Below are positions 51,001 to 63,257 of a stretch of DNA of 64,000 bases, piece after piece. The notes under the pieces were generated by a model. It had not been told where the DNA came from. It saw only the letters and a list, made by a program, of their open reading frames with translations, and made no database searches. Position numbers and translations under genes: made by a program. How positions within the stretch are numbered: the stretch's first letter is position 1; every line of letters starts with the position of its first letter. Source of the DNA: Calliopsis andreniformis (taxonomy: Eukaryota; Arthropoda; Insecta; Hymenoptera; Andrenidae). Where the stretch lies: contig NW_027480505.1 of NCBI RefSeq assembly GCF_051401765.1, positions 744,001-808,000 of the forward strand, read 5' to 3'.

Positions 51001-54000
51001 GCATCCTAGACTTATCTCTGAGGCATTGCTCCACCAGATCGAATAGTTAGGGCCTAAGAAGTCCACGCCAGAAGCATAAAATACAATATAAATATAACAG
51101 CTTTTCCATCGTATAAAACGAATAATTGCAACCAGTGTGAAAGTAATGGTCATTTCTACGTTCCGAGCAACCTAGGCGTCACTCTATGGCGTTGCTCCAC
51201 CAGATCGAATAGCTAGGGACTTATAATTCATCGCTAAAAGCATAAAATACAATATAAATACAACAGTTTTTCCATCATATAAAACGAATGATAGCAGCCA
51301 GTGCGATAGTTATGGTCATTTCTACGTTCCGGGCAACCTAGGCTTCACTCTAGGGCGTTGCTCCACCAGATCGAATGGTTAGTGCCTTAGAAGTCAAAGT
51401 CCGAAGCATAAAATACAAAATAAATAAAACAGTTTTTCCATCGTATAAAACGAATAATTGCTACCAGTGTGAAAGTTATGGTCATTTCTACGTTCGGGGA
51501 ACCTAGGCTTCACCCTAGGGCGTTGTTCCACCAGATGGAATAGTTAGGGCCTAAGAAGTCAACGCCAGAAGCATAAAATACGATATAAATACAACAGCTT
51601 TTCCATCGTATAAAACGAGTAATTGCAACCAGTGTGAAAGTTATGGTCATTTCTACGTACCGGGCAACCTAGGCTCCACTCAAGGGCGTTGCTCCACCAA
51701 ATCGAATAGCTAGGTCCTTAGAAGTCAACGCCAGAAGCATAAAATACAGTAAAGAAGCAAAGTTTTTCCATCGTATAACAGGAATAACTGCAAACAGTAT
51801 GAAAGTTCTGGTCATTTCTACGTTCCGGGTAACCCAGGTTTCACGCTAGGGCGTTGTTCCACCAGATGGAATAGTTAGGGCCTAAGAAGTCAACGCCAGA
51901 AGCATAAAATACGATATAAATACAACAGCGTTTCCATCGTATAAAACGAATAATTGCAAGCAGTGTGAAAGTTATGGTCATTTCTACGTTCCGGGTAACC
52001 TAGGCTTCACCCTAGGGCGTTCCTCCAACAGATTGAATAGTTAGGGCCTTAGAAGTCAATGCCCGAAGCATAAAATACATTATAAGTACAACAGTTTTTC
52101 CATCATATAAAACGAATAATTGCAGCTAGTATGAAAGTCATGGTCATTTCTACTTTCCGGGCAACCTAGGCTTCACCCTAGGGCGTTGTTCCACCAGATG
52201 GAATAGTTAGGGCCTAAGAAGTCAACGCCAGAAGCATAAAATACGATATAAATACAACAGCGTTTCCATCGTATAAAACGAATAATTGCAAGCAGTGTGA
52301 AAGTTATGGTCAATTCTACGTTCCGGGTAACCTAGGTTTCACTCTAGGGCGTTGCTCCACCAGATCAAACAGTTAGGGCCTTAGAAGCCAACGCCCGAAG
52401 CATTAAATACAAAATAAGTAGAACAGTTTTTCCATTGTATAAAACGAATAATTGCTACCAGTGTAAACGTTATGGTCATTTCTACGTTCCGGGTAACCTA
52501 GGTTTCACGCTAGGGCGTTGCTCCACCAGATCGAATAGCTAGGGACTTAGAATTCAACGCCTTAAGAATAAAATACAATATAAGTACAACAGTTTTTCCA
52601 TCGTATGAAATGAATAATTGCAACCAGTGTGAAAGTTATGGTCATTTCTACATTTCCGGGCAACCTAGGCTTCACCCTAGGGCGTTGTTCCACATGATGG
52701 AATAGTTAGGGCCTAAGAAGTCAACGCCAGAAGCATAAAATACGATATAGATACAACAGCTTTTCCATCGTATAAAACGAATTATTGCTACCAGTGTGAA
52801 AGTTATGGTCATTTCTACTTTCCGGCCAACCTAGGCTATACCCTAGGGCGTTGTTCCACCTGATGGAATAGTTAGGGCCTAAGAAGTCAACGCCAGAAGC
52901 ATAAAATACGATATAAATACAACAGCTTTTCCATCGTATAAAACGAATAATTGCAACCAGTTTGAAAGTGATGGTCATTTCTACGTACCGGGCAACCTAG
53001 GCTTCACTCTAGGGCGTTGCTCCACCAGATCAAACAGTTAGGGCCTCAGAAGTCAACGCCCGAAGCATAACATACAAGATAAATAGAAGAGTTTTTCCAT
53101 TGTGTAAAACGAATAATTGCTACCAGTGTAAAAGTTATGGTCATTTCTACGTTCCGGGCAACCTAGGCTTCACTCTATGGCGTTCTTCCACCACATCGAA
53201 TAGCTACGGCCTCAGAAGTCAACACCTGAAGTCTAAAATACAATAAAAATACAACAGTCTTTCCATCCTATACCAGGAATAATTGCAACCCGTGTGAAGG
53301 TGATGGTCATTTCTGCGTTCCGGGCAACCTAGGCTTCACCCAAGGGCGTTGTTCCACCAGATCGAATAGTTCGGGCCTAAGAAGTGAACGCCAGAAGAAT
53401 AAAATACAATATAAATATAACAGTTTTTCCATCGTATAAAACGAATAGTAGCAACCAGTGTGAAAGTTATGGTCATTTCTACTTTCCGGGCAACCTAGGC
53501 TTCACTCTAGGGCGTTGTTCCATGAGATCAAACAGTTAGGGCCTTAGAATTAAACGCCAGAAGCACAGAATAAAATAAAAATACAACAGGTTTTCCGTCG
53601 TATAACAGGAATAATTGCAACCAGTGTGAATGTAATGGTCATTTCTACGTTCCGGTCAACCTAGGATTCACTCTAGAACGTTGCTCCAACAGATTGAATA
53701 GTTACGGCCTTAAAAGTGAATGCCCGAAGCATAAAATGCAATAAAAATACAACAGTTTTTCCGTCATATAACGGGGATAATTGCAAACAGTTTGAAAGTA
53801 ATGGTCATTTCTACGTTCCGGGCAACCTAGGCTTCACTCTACGGCGTTGTTCCACCAGATCGAATAGTTAGGGCTTAAGAAGTCAACACCAGAAGAATAA
53901 AATACAAAATAAATACAACAGCCTTTACACCGTATAAAACGAATAATTGCAAACTGTGTGAAGGTTATGGTCATATCTACGTTCCGGGCAACCTAGGCTA

Positions 54001-54420
54001 CACTGTAGGGCGTTGCTCCACCAGATCGAAATGTTAGGGCCTAAGAAGTCAACGCCCGAAGCAAAAAATACGATATAAATACAACAGCATTTCCATCGTA
54101 TTAAATGAATAATTGCAAACAGTGTGAAAGTAGTGGCCATTTCTACGTTCCGGGCAACCTAGGCTTCACCCTAGGCCGTTGTTCCACCAGATCGTATAGT
54201 TAGGGCCTAAGAAGTGAACGCCAGAAGCATAAAATACAATATAAAGACAACAATTTTTCCATCATGTAAAACGAATAATTGCAACCAGTATGAAAGTTAT
54301 GGTCATTTCTACTTTCCCGCAACCTAGGCTTCACCCTAGGGCGTTGCTCCAACAGATTGAATAGTTAGGGCCTTAGAAGTCAATGCCCGAAGCATAAAAT
54401 GCAATAAAAATAAAACAGTT
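48061..54420 (+). repeat. Mixed monomers with short 2-, 7- and 10-mer duplications
   Basis: About 38 monomers with patchy repeats. TACCTTAGAAGTCAACGCC and the following CATTGTG monomer lie at 48231 and 49890 (ten monomers). GCATTTCCATCGTATTAAAT and GGCGTTTCGGGCATCC monomers lie near 49606-49850 and 50768-51005 (seven monomers). A GCGTTTCCATCGTATAAAAC dimer occurs near 51928 and 52260 (332 bases). TTTACACCGTATAAAACG occurs at 49443 and 53924 (27 monomers). No large HOR dominates. Confidence 0.7.
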
Positions 54421-55484
54421 TTTCCATCATATAACAGGAATAATTGCAACCAATTTGAAAGTGATGGTCATTTCTACGTAGCGGGCAACCTATGCTTCAC
54501 TCGTGGGCGTTGGGCCGCCAGATCCAATAGTTAGGGCCTTAGAAGTCAACGCCCGAAGCATAAAATACAGAATAGATAGAACACTTTTTCCATCGTATAA
54601 AAGGAATAATTGCTACCAGTGTAAAAGTTATGGTCATTTCTACTTTCCGGGCAACCTAGGCTTCACCCTAGGACGTTGCTCCTACAGATTGAATAGTTAG
54701 GGCCTTACAAGTCAATGCCCGAAGCATAAAATACAATATAAATACAACAGTTTTTCCATCATATAAAACGAATAATTGCAACCAGTATGAAAGTTATGGT
54801 CATTTCTACTTTCCGGGAAACCTAGGCTTCACCCTAGGGCGTTGCTCCTACAGATTGAATTGTTAGGGCCTAAGAAGTCAACGCCAGAAGCGTTAAATAC
54901 GATATAAATGCAACAGCTTTTCCATCATATAACAGGAATAATTGCAACCCGTGTAAGTTATGGTCATTTCTACTTTCCGGGCAACCTAGGCTTCACCCTA
55001 GGGCGTTGTTCCACATGATGGAATAGATAGGGCCTAAGAAGTCAACGCCAGAAGCATAAAATACGATATAGATACAACAGCTTTTCCATCGTATAAAACA
55101 AATTATTGCTACCAGTGCGAAAGTTATGGTCATTTCTACTTTCCGGCCAACCTAGGCTATACCCTAGGGCGTTGTTCCACCTGATGGAATAGTTAGGGCC
55201 TTAGAAAACAACGCCCGAAGCATAAAATACAGAATAAATACAACAGTGTTTCCATTGTATAAAACGAATAATTGCTACCAGTGTGAAAGTTATGGTCATT
55301 TCTACTTTCCGGGCAACCTAGGCTTCACCCTAGGCCGTTGCTCCAACAGATTGAATAGTTAGGGTCTTAGAAGTCAACGCCCGAAGCATAAAATACAAGG
55401 TAAATAGAACAGTTTTTCCATCGTATAAAACGAATAATTGCTACCAGTGTAAAAGTTATGGTCAATTCTACGTTCCGGGCAACC
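54421..55484 (+). repeat. Mixed monomers; parts match 52.7 and 62.6 kb
   Basis: The CCACATGATGGAATAG / TTCCGGCCAACC pair (55011-55160) resembles 52690-52840 at about 14 monomers' distance. The ATTGCAACCAATTTGAAAG monomer at 54442 recurs near 62568. This begins a domain rich in ATTGCTACCAGTGTAAAAG monomers that continues to the window end. Confidence 0.68.
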
Positions 55485-56602
55485 TAGGCTTCACCCTAGG
55501 CCGTTGTTCCACCAGATCGAATAGTTAGGGCCTAAGAAGTGAACGCCAGAAGCATAAAATAAGATATAAATACAACAGGTTTTCCATCATATAAGACGAA
55601 TAATAGCAACCAGTATGAAAGTTATGGTCATTTCTACTTTCCGGGCAACCTAGGCTTCACCCTAGGGCGTTGCTCCAACAGATTGAATAGTTAGGGCCTT
55701 AGAAGTCAATGCCCGAAGCATAAAATGCAATAAAAATACAACAGTTTTTCCATCGTATAACAGCATTAATTGCAACCAGTTTGAAAGTGATGGTCATTTC
55801 TACGTTCCGGGCAACCTAGGCTTCACTCTAGGGCGTTGCTCCACCAGATCGAATAGTTAGGGCCTAAGAAGTGAACGCCAGAAGCATAAAATACAATATA
55901 AATACAACAGCTTTTCCATCGTATAAAACGAATAATTGCAACCAGTGTGAAAGTAATGGTCATTCCTACGTTCCGAGCACCCTAGGCGTCACTCTAGGGC
56001 GTTGCTCCACCACATCTAATAGCTACGGCCTCAGATGTCAACGCCAGAGGCATAAAATACAATATAAATACAACAGCTTTACCATCGTATAAAACGAATA
56101 ATTGCAACCAATGTGAAAGTTATGGTCATTTCTACATTCCGAGCAACCTAGGCTTCACCCTAGGCCGTTGTTCCACCAGATCGAATAGTTAGGGCCTAAG
56201 AAGTGAACGCCAGAAGCATAAAATAAGATATAAATACAACAGGTTTTCCATCATATAAGACGAATAATAGCAACCAGTATGAAAGTTATGGTCATTTCTA
56301 CTTTCCGGGCAACCTAGGCTTCACCCTAGGGCGTTGCTCCAACAGATTGAATAGTTAGGGCCTTAGAAGTCAATGCCCGAAGCATAAAATGCAATAAAAA
56401 TACAACAGTTTTTCCATCGTATAACAGCATTAATTGCAACCAGTTTGAAAGTGATGGTCATTTCTACGTTCCGGGCAACCTAGGCTTCACTCTAGGGCGT
56501 TGCTCCACCAGATCGAATAGTTAGGGCCTAAGAAGTGAACGCCAGAAGCATAAAATACAATATAAATACAACAGCTTTTCCATCGTATAAAACGAATAAT
56601 TG
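55485..56602 (+). repeat. 4-mer HOR (664 bp), one full and one partial copy
   Basis: AAAATAAGATATAAATAC, GGTTTTCCATCATATAAGAC and ATAACAGCATTAATTGC occur at 55555-55770 and again 664 bases later (56219-56435). Copy 2 departs at about 56602, where ATTGCTGCC replaces ATTGCAACC. Very few differences are seen within the shared part. Confidence 0.83.
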
Positions 56603-59261
56603 CTGCCAGTGTGAAAGTTATGGTCATTTCTACTTGCCGGGCAACCTAGGCTTCACCCTAGGGCGTTGTTCCGCCTGATGGAATAGTTAGGGCCTAATAA
56701 GTCAACGCCAGAAGCATAAAATGAGATATAAATACAACAGCGTTTCCATCGTATAAAACGAAGAATTGCAACCAGTTTGAAAGTGATGGTCATTTCTACG
56801 TACCGGGCAACCTAGCCTTCACTCTAGGGCGATGCTCCACCAGATCAAACAGTTAGGGCCTTAGAAGTCAACGCCCGAAGCATAAAATACAATATAATAG
56901 AACAGTTTTCCCATTGTATAAAACGAATAATTGCTACCAGTGTAAAATTTATGGTCAATTCTACGTTCCGGGCAACCTAGGCTTCACCCTAGGGCGTTGT
57001 TCCACCAGATCGAACAGTTCGGGCCTAAGAAGTGAACGCCAGAAGAATAAAATACAATATAAATATAACAGTTTTTCCATCGTAAAAAACGAATAATAGC
57101 AACCAGCGTGAAAGTTGTGGTCATTTCTACGTTCCGGGCAACCTAGGTTTCACTCTAGGGCGTCGCTCCACCAGATGAAACAGTTAGGGCCTTAGGAGCC
57201 AACGGCCGAAGCATTAAATACAAAATAAATAGAACAGTTTTTCCATTGTATAAAACGAATAATTGCTACCAGTGTAAAAGTTATGGTCATTTCTACGTTC
57301 CGGGCAACCTAGGCTTCACCCTAGGCCGTTGTTCCGCCTGATCGAATAGTTAGGGCCTAAGAAGTGCACGCCAGAAGCATAAAATACAATATAAATACAA
57401 CAGTTTTTCCATCATATAAAACGAATAATTGCAACCAGTATGAAAGTTATGGTCATTTCTACGTTCCGAGCACCCTAGGCGTCACTCTAGGGCGTTGCTC
57501 CAACAGATCGAATAGTAACGGCCTTAGAAGTCAACGCCAGAAGCATAAAATGCGATATAAATACAACAGCTTTTCCATCGTATAAAACGAATAATTGCTA
57601 CCAGTGTGAAAGTTATGGTCATTTCTACTTTCCGGGCAACCTAGGCCTCAGCCTAGGGCGTTGTTCCTCCTGATGGAATAGTTAGGGCCCAAGAAGTTAA
57701 CGCCAGAAGCATAAAATACGATATAAATAGAACAGCTTTTCCATCGAATAAAACGAATAATTGCAACCAGTTTGAAAGTGATGGTCATTTCTACGTACCG
57801 GGCAACCTAGGCTTCACTATAGGGCGTTGCTCCACCAGGTCAAACAGTTAGGGCCTTAGAAGCCAACGCCCGAAGAATTAAATACAAAATAAATAGAACA
57901 GTTTTTCCATTGTATAAAACGAATAATTGCTACCTGTGTAAAAGTTATGGTCATTTCTACGTTCCGGGCGACCTAGGCTTCACCCTAGGCCGTTGTTCCA
58001 CCAGATCGAATAGTTAGGGCCTAAGAAGTGAATGCCAGAAGCATAAAATAAGATATAAATACAACAGGTTTTCCATCATATAAAACGAATAATTGCAACC
58101 AGTATGAAAGTTATGGTCATTTCCACTTTCCGGGCAACCTAGGCTTCACCCTAGTGCGTTGCTCCAACAGATTGAATATTTAGGGCCTTAGAAGTCAATG
58201 CCCGAAGCATAAAATGCAATAAAAATACAACAGTTTTTCCATCGTATAACAGGATTAATTGCAACCAGTTTGAAAGTGATGGTCATTTCTACGTTCCGGG
58301 CAACCTAGGCTTCACTCTAGGGCGCTGCTGCACCAGATCGAATAGTTAGGTCCTTAGATGTCAACGCCAGAAGCATAAAATACGATATAAATACAACAGC
58401 TTTTCCATTGTATAAAAGGAATAATTGCAAACAGTGTGAAAGTAATGGTCATTTCTACGTTCCGGGCAACCTAGGCTTCACCCTACGGTGTTGTTCCACC
58501 AGATCGAATAGTTAGGGCCTAAGAAGTGAACGCCCGAAGCATTAAATTCAAACAAATAGAACAGTTTTTCCATTGTATAGAACGAATAATTGCTACCAGT
58601 GTAAAAGTTATGGTCATTTCTACGTTCCGGGCAACCTAGGTTTCACTCCAGGGCGTTGCTCCTCCAGATCGAATAGTTACGGCCTAAGAAGTCAACGCCA
58701 GAAGCATAAAATACGATGAAGATGCAACAGTTTTTCCATCGTATAAAACGAATAATTGCAACCAGTGTGAAAGTTATGGTCATTTCTACATTCCGAGCAA
58801 CCTAGGCTTCACTCTAGGGCGTTGCTCCGCCAGATCGAATAGTTACGTCCTTAGAATCCAACGCCAGATGCATAAAATACGATATAAATACAACAGTTTT
58901 CCATCGTATAAAAGGAATAATTGCAAACAGTGTGAAAGTAATGGTCATTTCTACGTTCCGGGCAACCTAGGCTTCACTCTACGGCGTTGTTCCACCAGAT
59001 CGAATAGTTAGGGCCTAAGAAGTCAACGCTAGAAGCATAAAATACAATATAAATATAACAGTTTTTCCATCTTATAAAACGAATAATAGCAACCAGTGTG
59101 AAAGTTATGGTCATTTCCAAGTTCCGGGCAACCTAGGCTTCACTCTAGGGCGTTGCTCCACCAGATCATGCAGTTAGGGTCTTAGAAGCCAACGCCCGAT
59201 GCATAAAACACAAAATAAATAGAACGGTTTTTCCATTGTATAAAACGAATAATTGCTACCA
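56603..59261 (+). repeat. Partial copy of the 9-mer unit plus diverged monomers
   Basis: 56890-57900 follows the unit seen at 59710-60720 (shift 2819, 17 monomers): ATTTATGGTCAATTCTACG, CACTCTAGGGCGTCGC, GAGCACCCTAGGCGTC and GTTGTTCCTCCTGATGG. From about 57950 to 59261 the monomers are mixed, including CTACGGTGTTG (58494) and CGATGAAGATGCAAC (58714). Confidence 0.75.
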
Positions 59262-60754
59262 GTGTAAAAGTTATGGTCATTCCTACGTTCCGGGCAGCCT
59301 AGGCTTCACACTAGGGCGTTGCTCCACCAGTTCAAACAGTTAGGGCCTTAGAAGTCAACGCCCGAAGCATTAAATTCAAAATAAATAGAACAGCTTTTCC
59401 ATTGTATAAAACGAATAATTGCTACCAGTGTAAAATTTATTGTCATTTCTACGTTCCGGGCAACCTAGGTTTCACTCCAGCGCCTTGCTCCTCCAGATCG
59501 AATAGTTACGGCCTAAGCAGTCAACGCCAGAAGCATAAAATACGAGAAAGATGCAACAGTTTTTCCATCGTATATAACGAATAATTGCAACCAGTGTGAA
59601 AGTTATGGTCATTTCTACATTCCGAGCAACCTAGGCCTCACTCTAGGGCGTTGTTCCACCAGATCGAATAGTTAGGGCCTTAGAAGTCAGCGCCCGAAGC
59701 ATAAAACACAAAATAATAGAACAGTTTTCCCATTGTACAAAACGAATAATTGCTACCAGTGTAAAATTTATGGTCAATTCTACGTTCCGGGCAACCTAGG
59801 CTTCACCCTAGGGCGTTGTTCCACCAGATGGAATAGTTCGGGCCTAAGAAGTGAACGCCAGAAGAATAAAATACAATATAAATATAACAGTTTTTCCATC
59901 GTATAAAACGAATAATAGCAACCAGTGTGAAAGTTGTGTTCATTTCTACGTTCCGGGCAACCTAGCTTTCACTCTAGGGCGTCGCTCCACCAGATGAAAC
60001 AGTTAGGGCCTTAGGCGCCAACGCCCGAAGCATTAAATACAAAATAAATAGAACAGTTTTTCCATTGTATAAAACGAATAATTGCTACCAGTGTAGCAGT
60101 TATGGTCATTTCTACGTTCCGGGCAACCTAGGCTTCACCCTAGGCCGTTGTTCCACCAGATCGAATAGTTAGGGCCTAAGAAGTGAACGCCAGAAGCATA
60201 AAATACAATATAAATACAACAGGTTTTCCATCCTATAAAACGAATAATTGCAACCAGTATGAAAGTTATGGTCATTTCTACGATCCGAGCACCCTAGGCG
60301 TCACTCTAGGGCGTTGCTCCACCAGATCGAATAGTTACGGCCTTAGAAGTCAACGCCAGAAGCATAAAATACGATATAAATACAACAGCTTTTCCATCGT
60401 ATAAAACGAATAATTGCTACCAGTGTGAAAGTTATGGTCATTTCTACTTTCCGGGCAACCTAGGCTTCACCCTAGGGCGTTGTTCCTCCTGATGGAATAG
60501 TTAGGGCCCAAGAAGTCAACGCCAGAAGCATAAAATACGATATAAATAGAACAGCTTTTCCATCGTATAAAACGAATAATTGCAACCAGTTTGAAAGTGA
60601 TGGTCATTTCTACGTACCGGGCAACCTAGGCTTCACTATAGGGCGTTGCTCCACCAGGTCAAACAGTTAGGGCCTTAGAAGCCAACGCCCGAAGCATTAA
60701 ATACAAAATAAATAGAACAGTTTTTCCATTGTATAAAACGAATAATTGCTACCA
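59262..60754 (+). repeat. Right-hand 9-mer HOR (1493 bp), copy 1
   Basis: Nine monomers. Order: TTCCGGGCAGCCTAGG (59290), TTTATTGTCATTTC, GAGAAAGATGCAAC, TTTATGGTCAATTC, AAGTTGTGTTCATTTC, GTGTAGCAGTTATGG, GAGCACCCTAGG, TCCTCCTGATGG, CTTCACTATAGGGCG. Repeated at shift 1493. A different set of monomers from the 1493-bp unit at 23-26 kb. Confidence 0.84.
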
Positions 60755-62255
60755 GTGTAAAAGTTATGGTCATTCCTACGTTCCGGGCAGCCTAGGCTTC
60801 ACACTAGGGCGTTGCTCCACCAGTTCAAACAGTTAGGGCCTTAGAAGTCAACGCCCGAAGCATTAAATTCAAAATAAATAGAACAGCTTTTCCATTGTAT
60901 AAAACGAATAATTGCTACCAGTGTAAAATTTATTGTCATTTCTACGTTCCGGGCAACCTAGGTTTCACTCCAGCGCCTTGCTCATCCAGATCGAATAGTT
61001 ACGGCCTAAGCAGTCAACGCCAGAAGCATAAAATACGAGAAAGATGCAACAGTTTTTCCATCGTATAAAACGAATAATTGCAACCAGTATGAAAGTTATG
61101 GTCATTTCTACATTCCGAGCAACCTAGGCCTCACTCTAGGGCGTTGTTCCACCAGATCGAATAGTTAGGGCCTTAGAAGTCAGCGCCCGAAGCATAAAAC
61201 ACAAAATAATAGAACAGTTTTCCCATTGTACAAAACGAATAATTGCTACCAGTGTAAAATTTATGGTCAATTCTACGTTCCGGGCAACCTAGGCTTCACC
61301 CTAGGGCGTTGTTCCACCAGATCGAATAGTTCGGGCCTAAGAAGTGAACGCCAGAAGAATAAAATACAATATAAATATAACAGTTTTTCCATCGTATAAA
61401 ACGAATAATAGCAACCAGTGTGAAAGTTGTGTTCATTTCTACGTTCCGGGCAACCTAGCTTTCACTCTAGGGCGTCGCTCCACCCGGTGAAACAGTTAGG
61501 GCCTTAGGAGACAACGCCCGAAGCATTAAATACAAAATAAATAGAACAGTTTTTCCATTGTGTAAAACGAATAATTGCTACCAGTGTAGCAGTTATGGTC
61601 ATTTCTACGTTCCGGGCAACCTAGGCTTCACCCTAGGCCGTTGTTCCACCAGATCGAATAGTTAGGGCCTAAGAAGTGAACGCCAGAAGCATAAAATACA
61701 ATATAAATACAACAGGTTTTCCATCCTATAAAACGAATAATTGCAACCAGTATGAAAGTTATGGTCATTTCTACGTTCCGAGCACCCTAGGCGTCACTCT
61801 AGGGCGTTGCTCCACCAGATCGAATAGCTACGGCCTTAGGAGTCAACGCCCGAAGCATAAAATACAAGGTAAATAGAACAGTTTTTCCATCATATAAAAC
61901 GAATAATTGCTACCAGTGTAAAAGTTATGGTCATTTCTACTTTCCGGGCAACCTAGGCTTCTCCCTAGGGCGTTGCTCCTCCTGATGGAATAGTTAGGGC
62001 CCAAGAAGTCAACGCCAGAAGCATAAAATACGATATAAATAGAACAGCTTTTCCATCGTATAAAACGAATAATTGCAACCAGTTTGAAAGTGATGGTCAT
62101 TTCTACGTACCGGGCAACCTAGGCTTCACTATAGGGCGTTGCTCCACCAGGTCAAACAGTTAGGGCCTTAGAAGCCAACGCCCGAAGCATTAAATACAAA
62201 ATAAATAGAACAGTTTTTCCATTGTATAAAACGAATAATTGCTACCAGTGTAAAA
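60755..62255 (+). repeat. Right-hand 9-mer HOR (1493 bp), copy 2
   Basis: Tandem repeat of 59262-60754 with scattered changes (TTGCTCATCCAG for TTGCTCCTCCAG near 60980; CCACCCGGTGAAACAG near 61482; CAAGGTAAATAGAAC near 61865 in place of a CGATATAAATAC-type end). It leaves the unit near 62260 (GGGCGACCTAGG). Confidence 0.83.
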
Positions 62256-63257
62256 GTTATGGTCATTTCTACGTTCCGGGCGACCTAGGCTTCACCCTAG
62301 GCCGTTGTTCCACCAGATCGAATAGTTAGGGCCTAAGAAGTGAATGCCAGAAGCATAATATACAATATAAATACAACAGTTTTTCCATCATATAAAACGA
62401 ATAATTGCAACCATTATGAAAGTTATGGTCATTTCTACTTTCCGGGCAACCTAGGCTTCACCCTAGGGCGCTGCTCCAACAGATTGTATAGTAGGGCCTT
62501 AGAAGTCAATGCCCGAAGCATAAAATGCAATAAAAATACAACAGTTTTTCCATCATATAACAGGAATAATTGCAACCAATTTGAAAGTGATGGTCATTTA
62601 TACGTACCGGGCAACCTAGTCTTCACTCGAGTGCGTTGCTCAGCCAGATCGAATAGTTAGGGCCTTAGAAGTCAACGCCCGAAGCATAAAATACAGAATA
62701 AATAGAACAGTTTTTCCATTGTATAAAACGAATAATTGCTACCAGAGTGAAAGTTATGGTCATTTCTACTTTCCGGGCAACCTAGGCTTCACCCTAGGGC
62801 GTTGCTCCAACAGATTGAATAGTTAGGGTCTTAGGAGTCAACGCCCGAAGCATAAAATACAAGGTAAATAGAACAGTTTTTACATCATATAAAACGAATA
62901 ATTGCTACCAGTGTAAAAGTTATGGTCAATTCTACGTTCCGGGCAACCTAGGCTTCACCCTAGGCCGTTGTTCCACCAGATCGAATAGTTAGGGTCTAAG
63001 AAGTGAACGCCAGAAGCATAAAATAAGATATAAATACAACAGGTTTTCCATCGTATAAAACGAATAATTGCAACCAGTATGAAAGTTATGGTCATTTCTA
63101 CTTTCCGAGCTACCTAGGCTTCACGCTATGGCGTTGCTCCAACAGATTGAATAGTTAGGGCCTTAGAAGTCAATGCCCGAAGCATAAAATGCAATAAAAA
63201 TACAACAGTTTTTCCATCGTGTAACAGGATTAATTGCAACCAGTTTGAAAGTGATGG
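62256..63257 (+). repeat. Mixed monomers; parts recur at 664 bp and at 54.4 kb
   Basis: CAAGGTAAATAGAACAG lies at 62859 and 63523 (664 bases, four monomers). The GGGCGACCTAGG monomer at 62278 matches one at 57966. The 62560-62660 monomer matches 54435-54530. The longest open frame of the window (62340-62660) lies here and is not considered coding. Confidence 0.7.

Noticed and set aside
62340..62660. Open frame of 106 codons, the longest in the window
   Set aside because: It runs across two monomers. 166 is not a multiple of three, so each monomer is read in a new frame and TAG in AATAGTTAG normally stops it; here the stop is lost by GTATAGTAGGG. The equivalent frame is closed in other copies. 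No recognisable domain.
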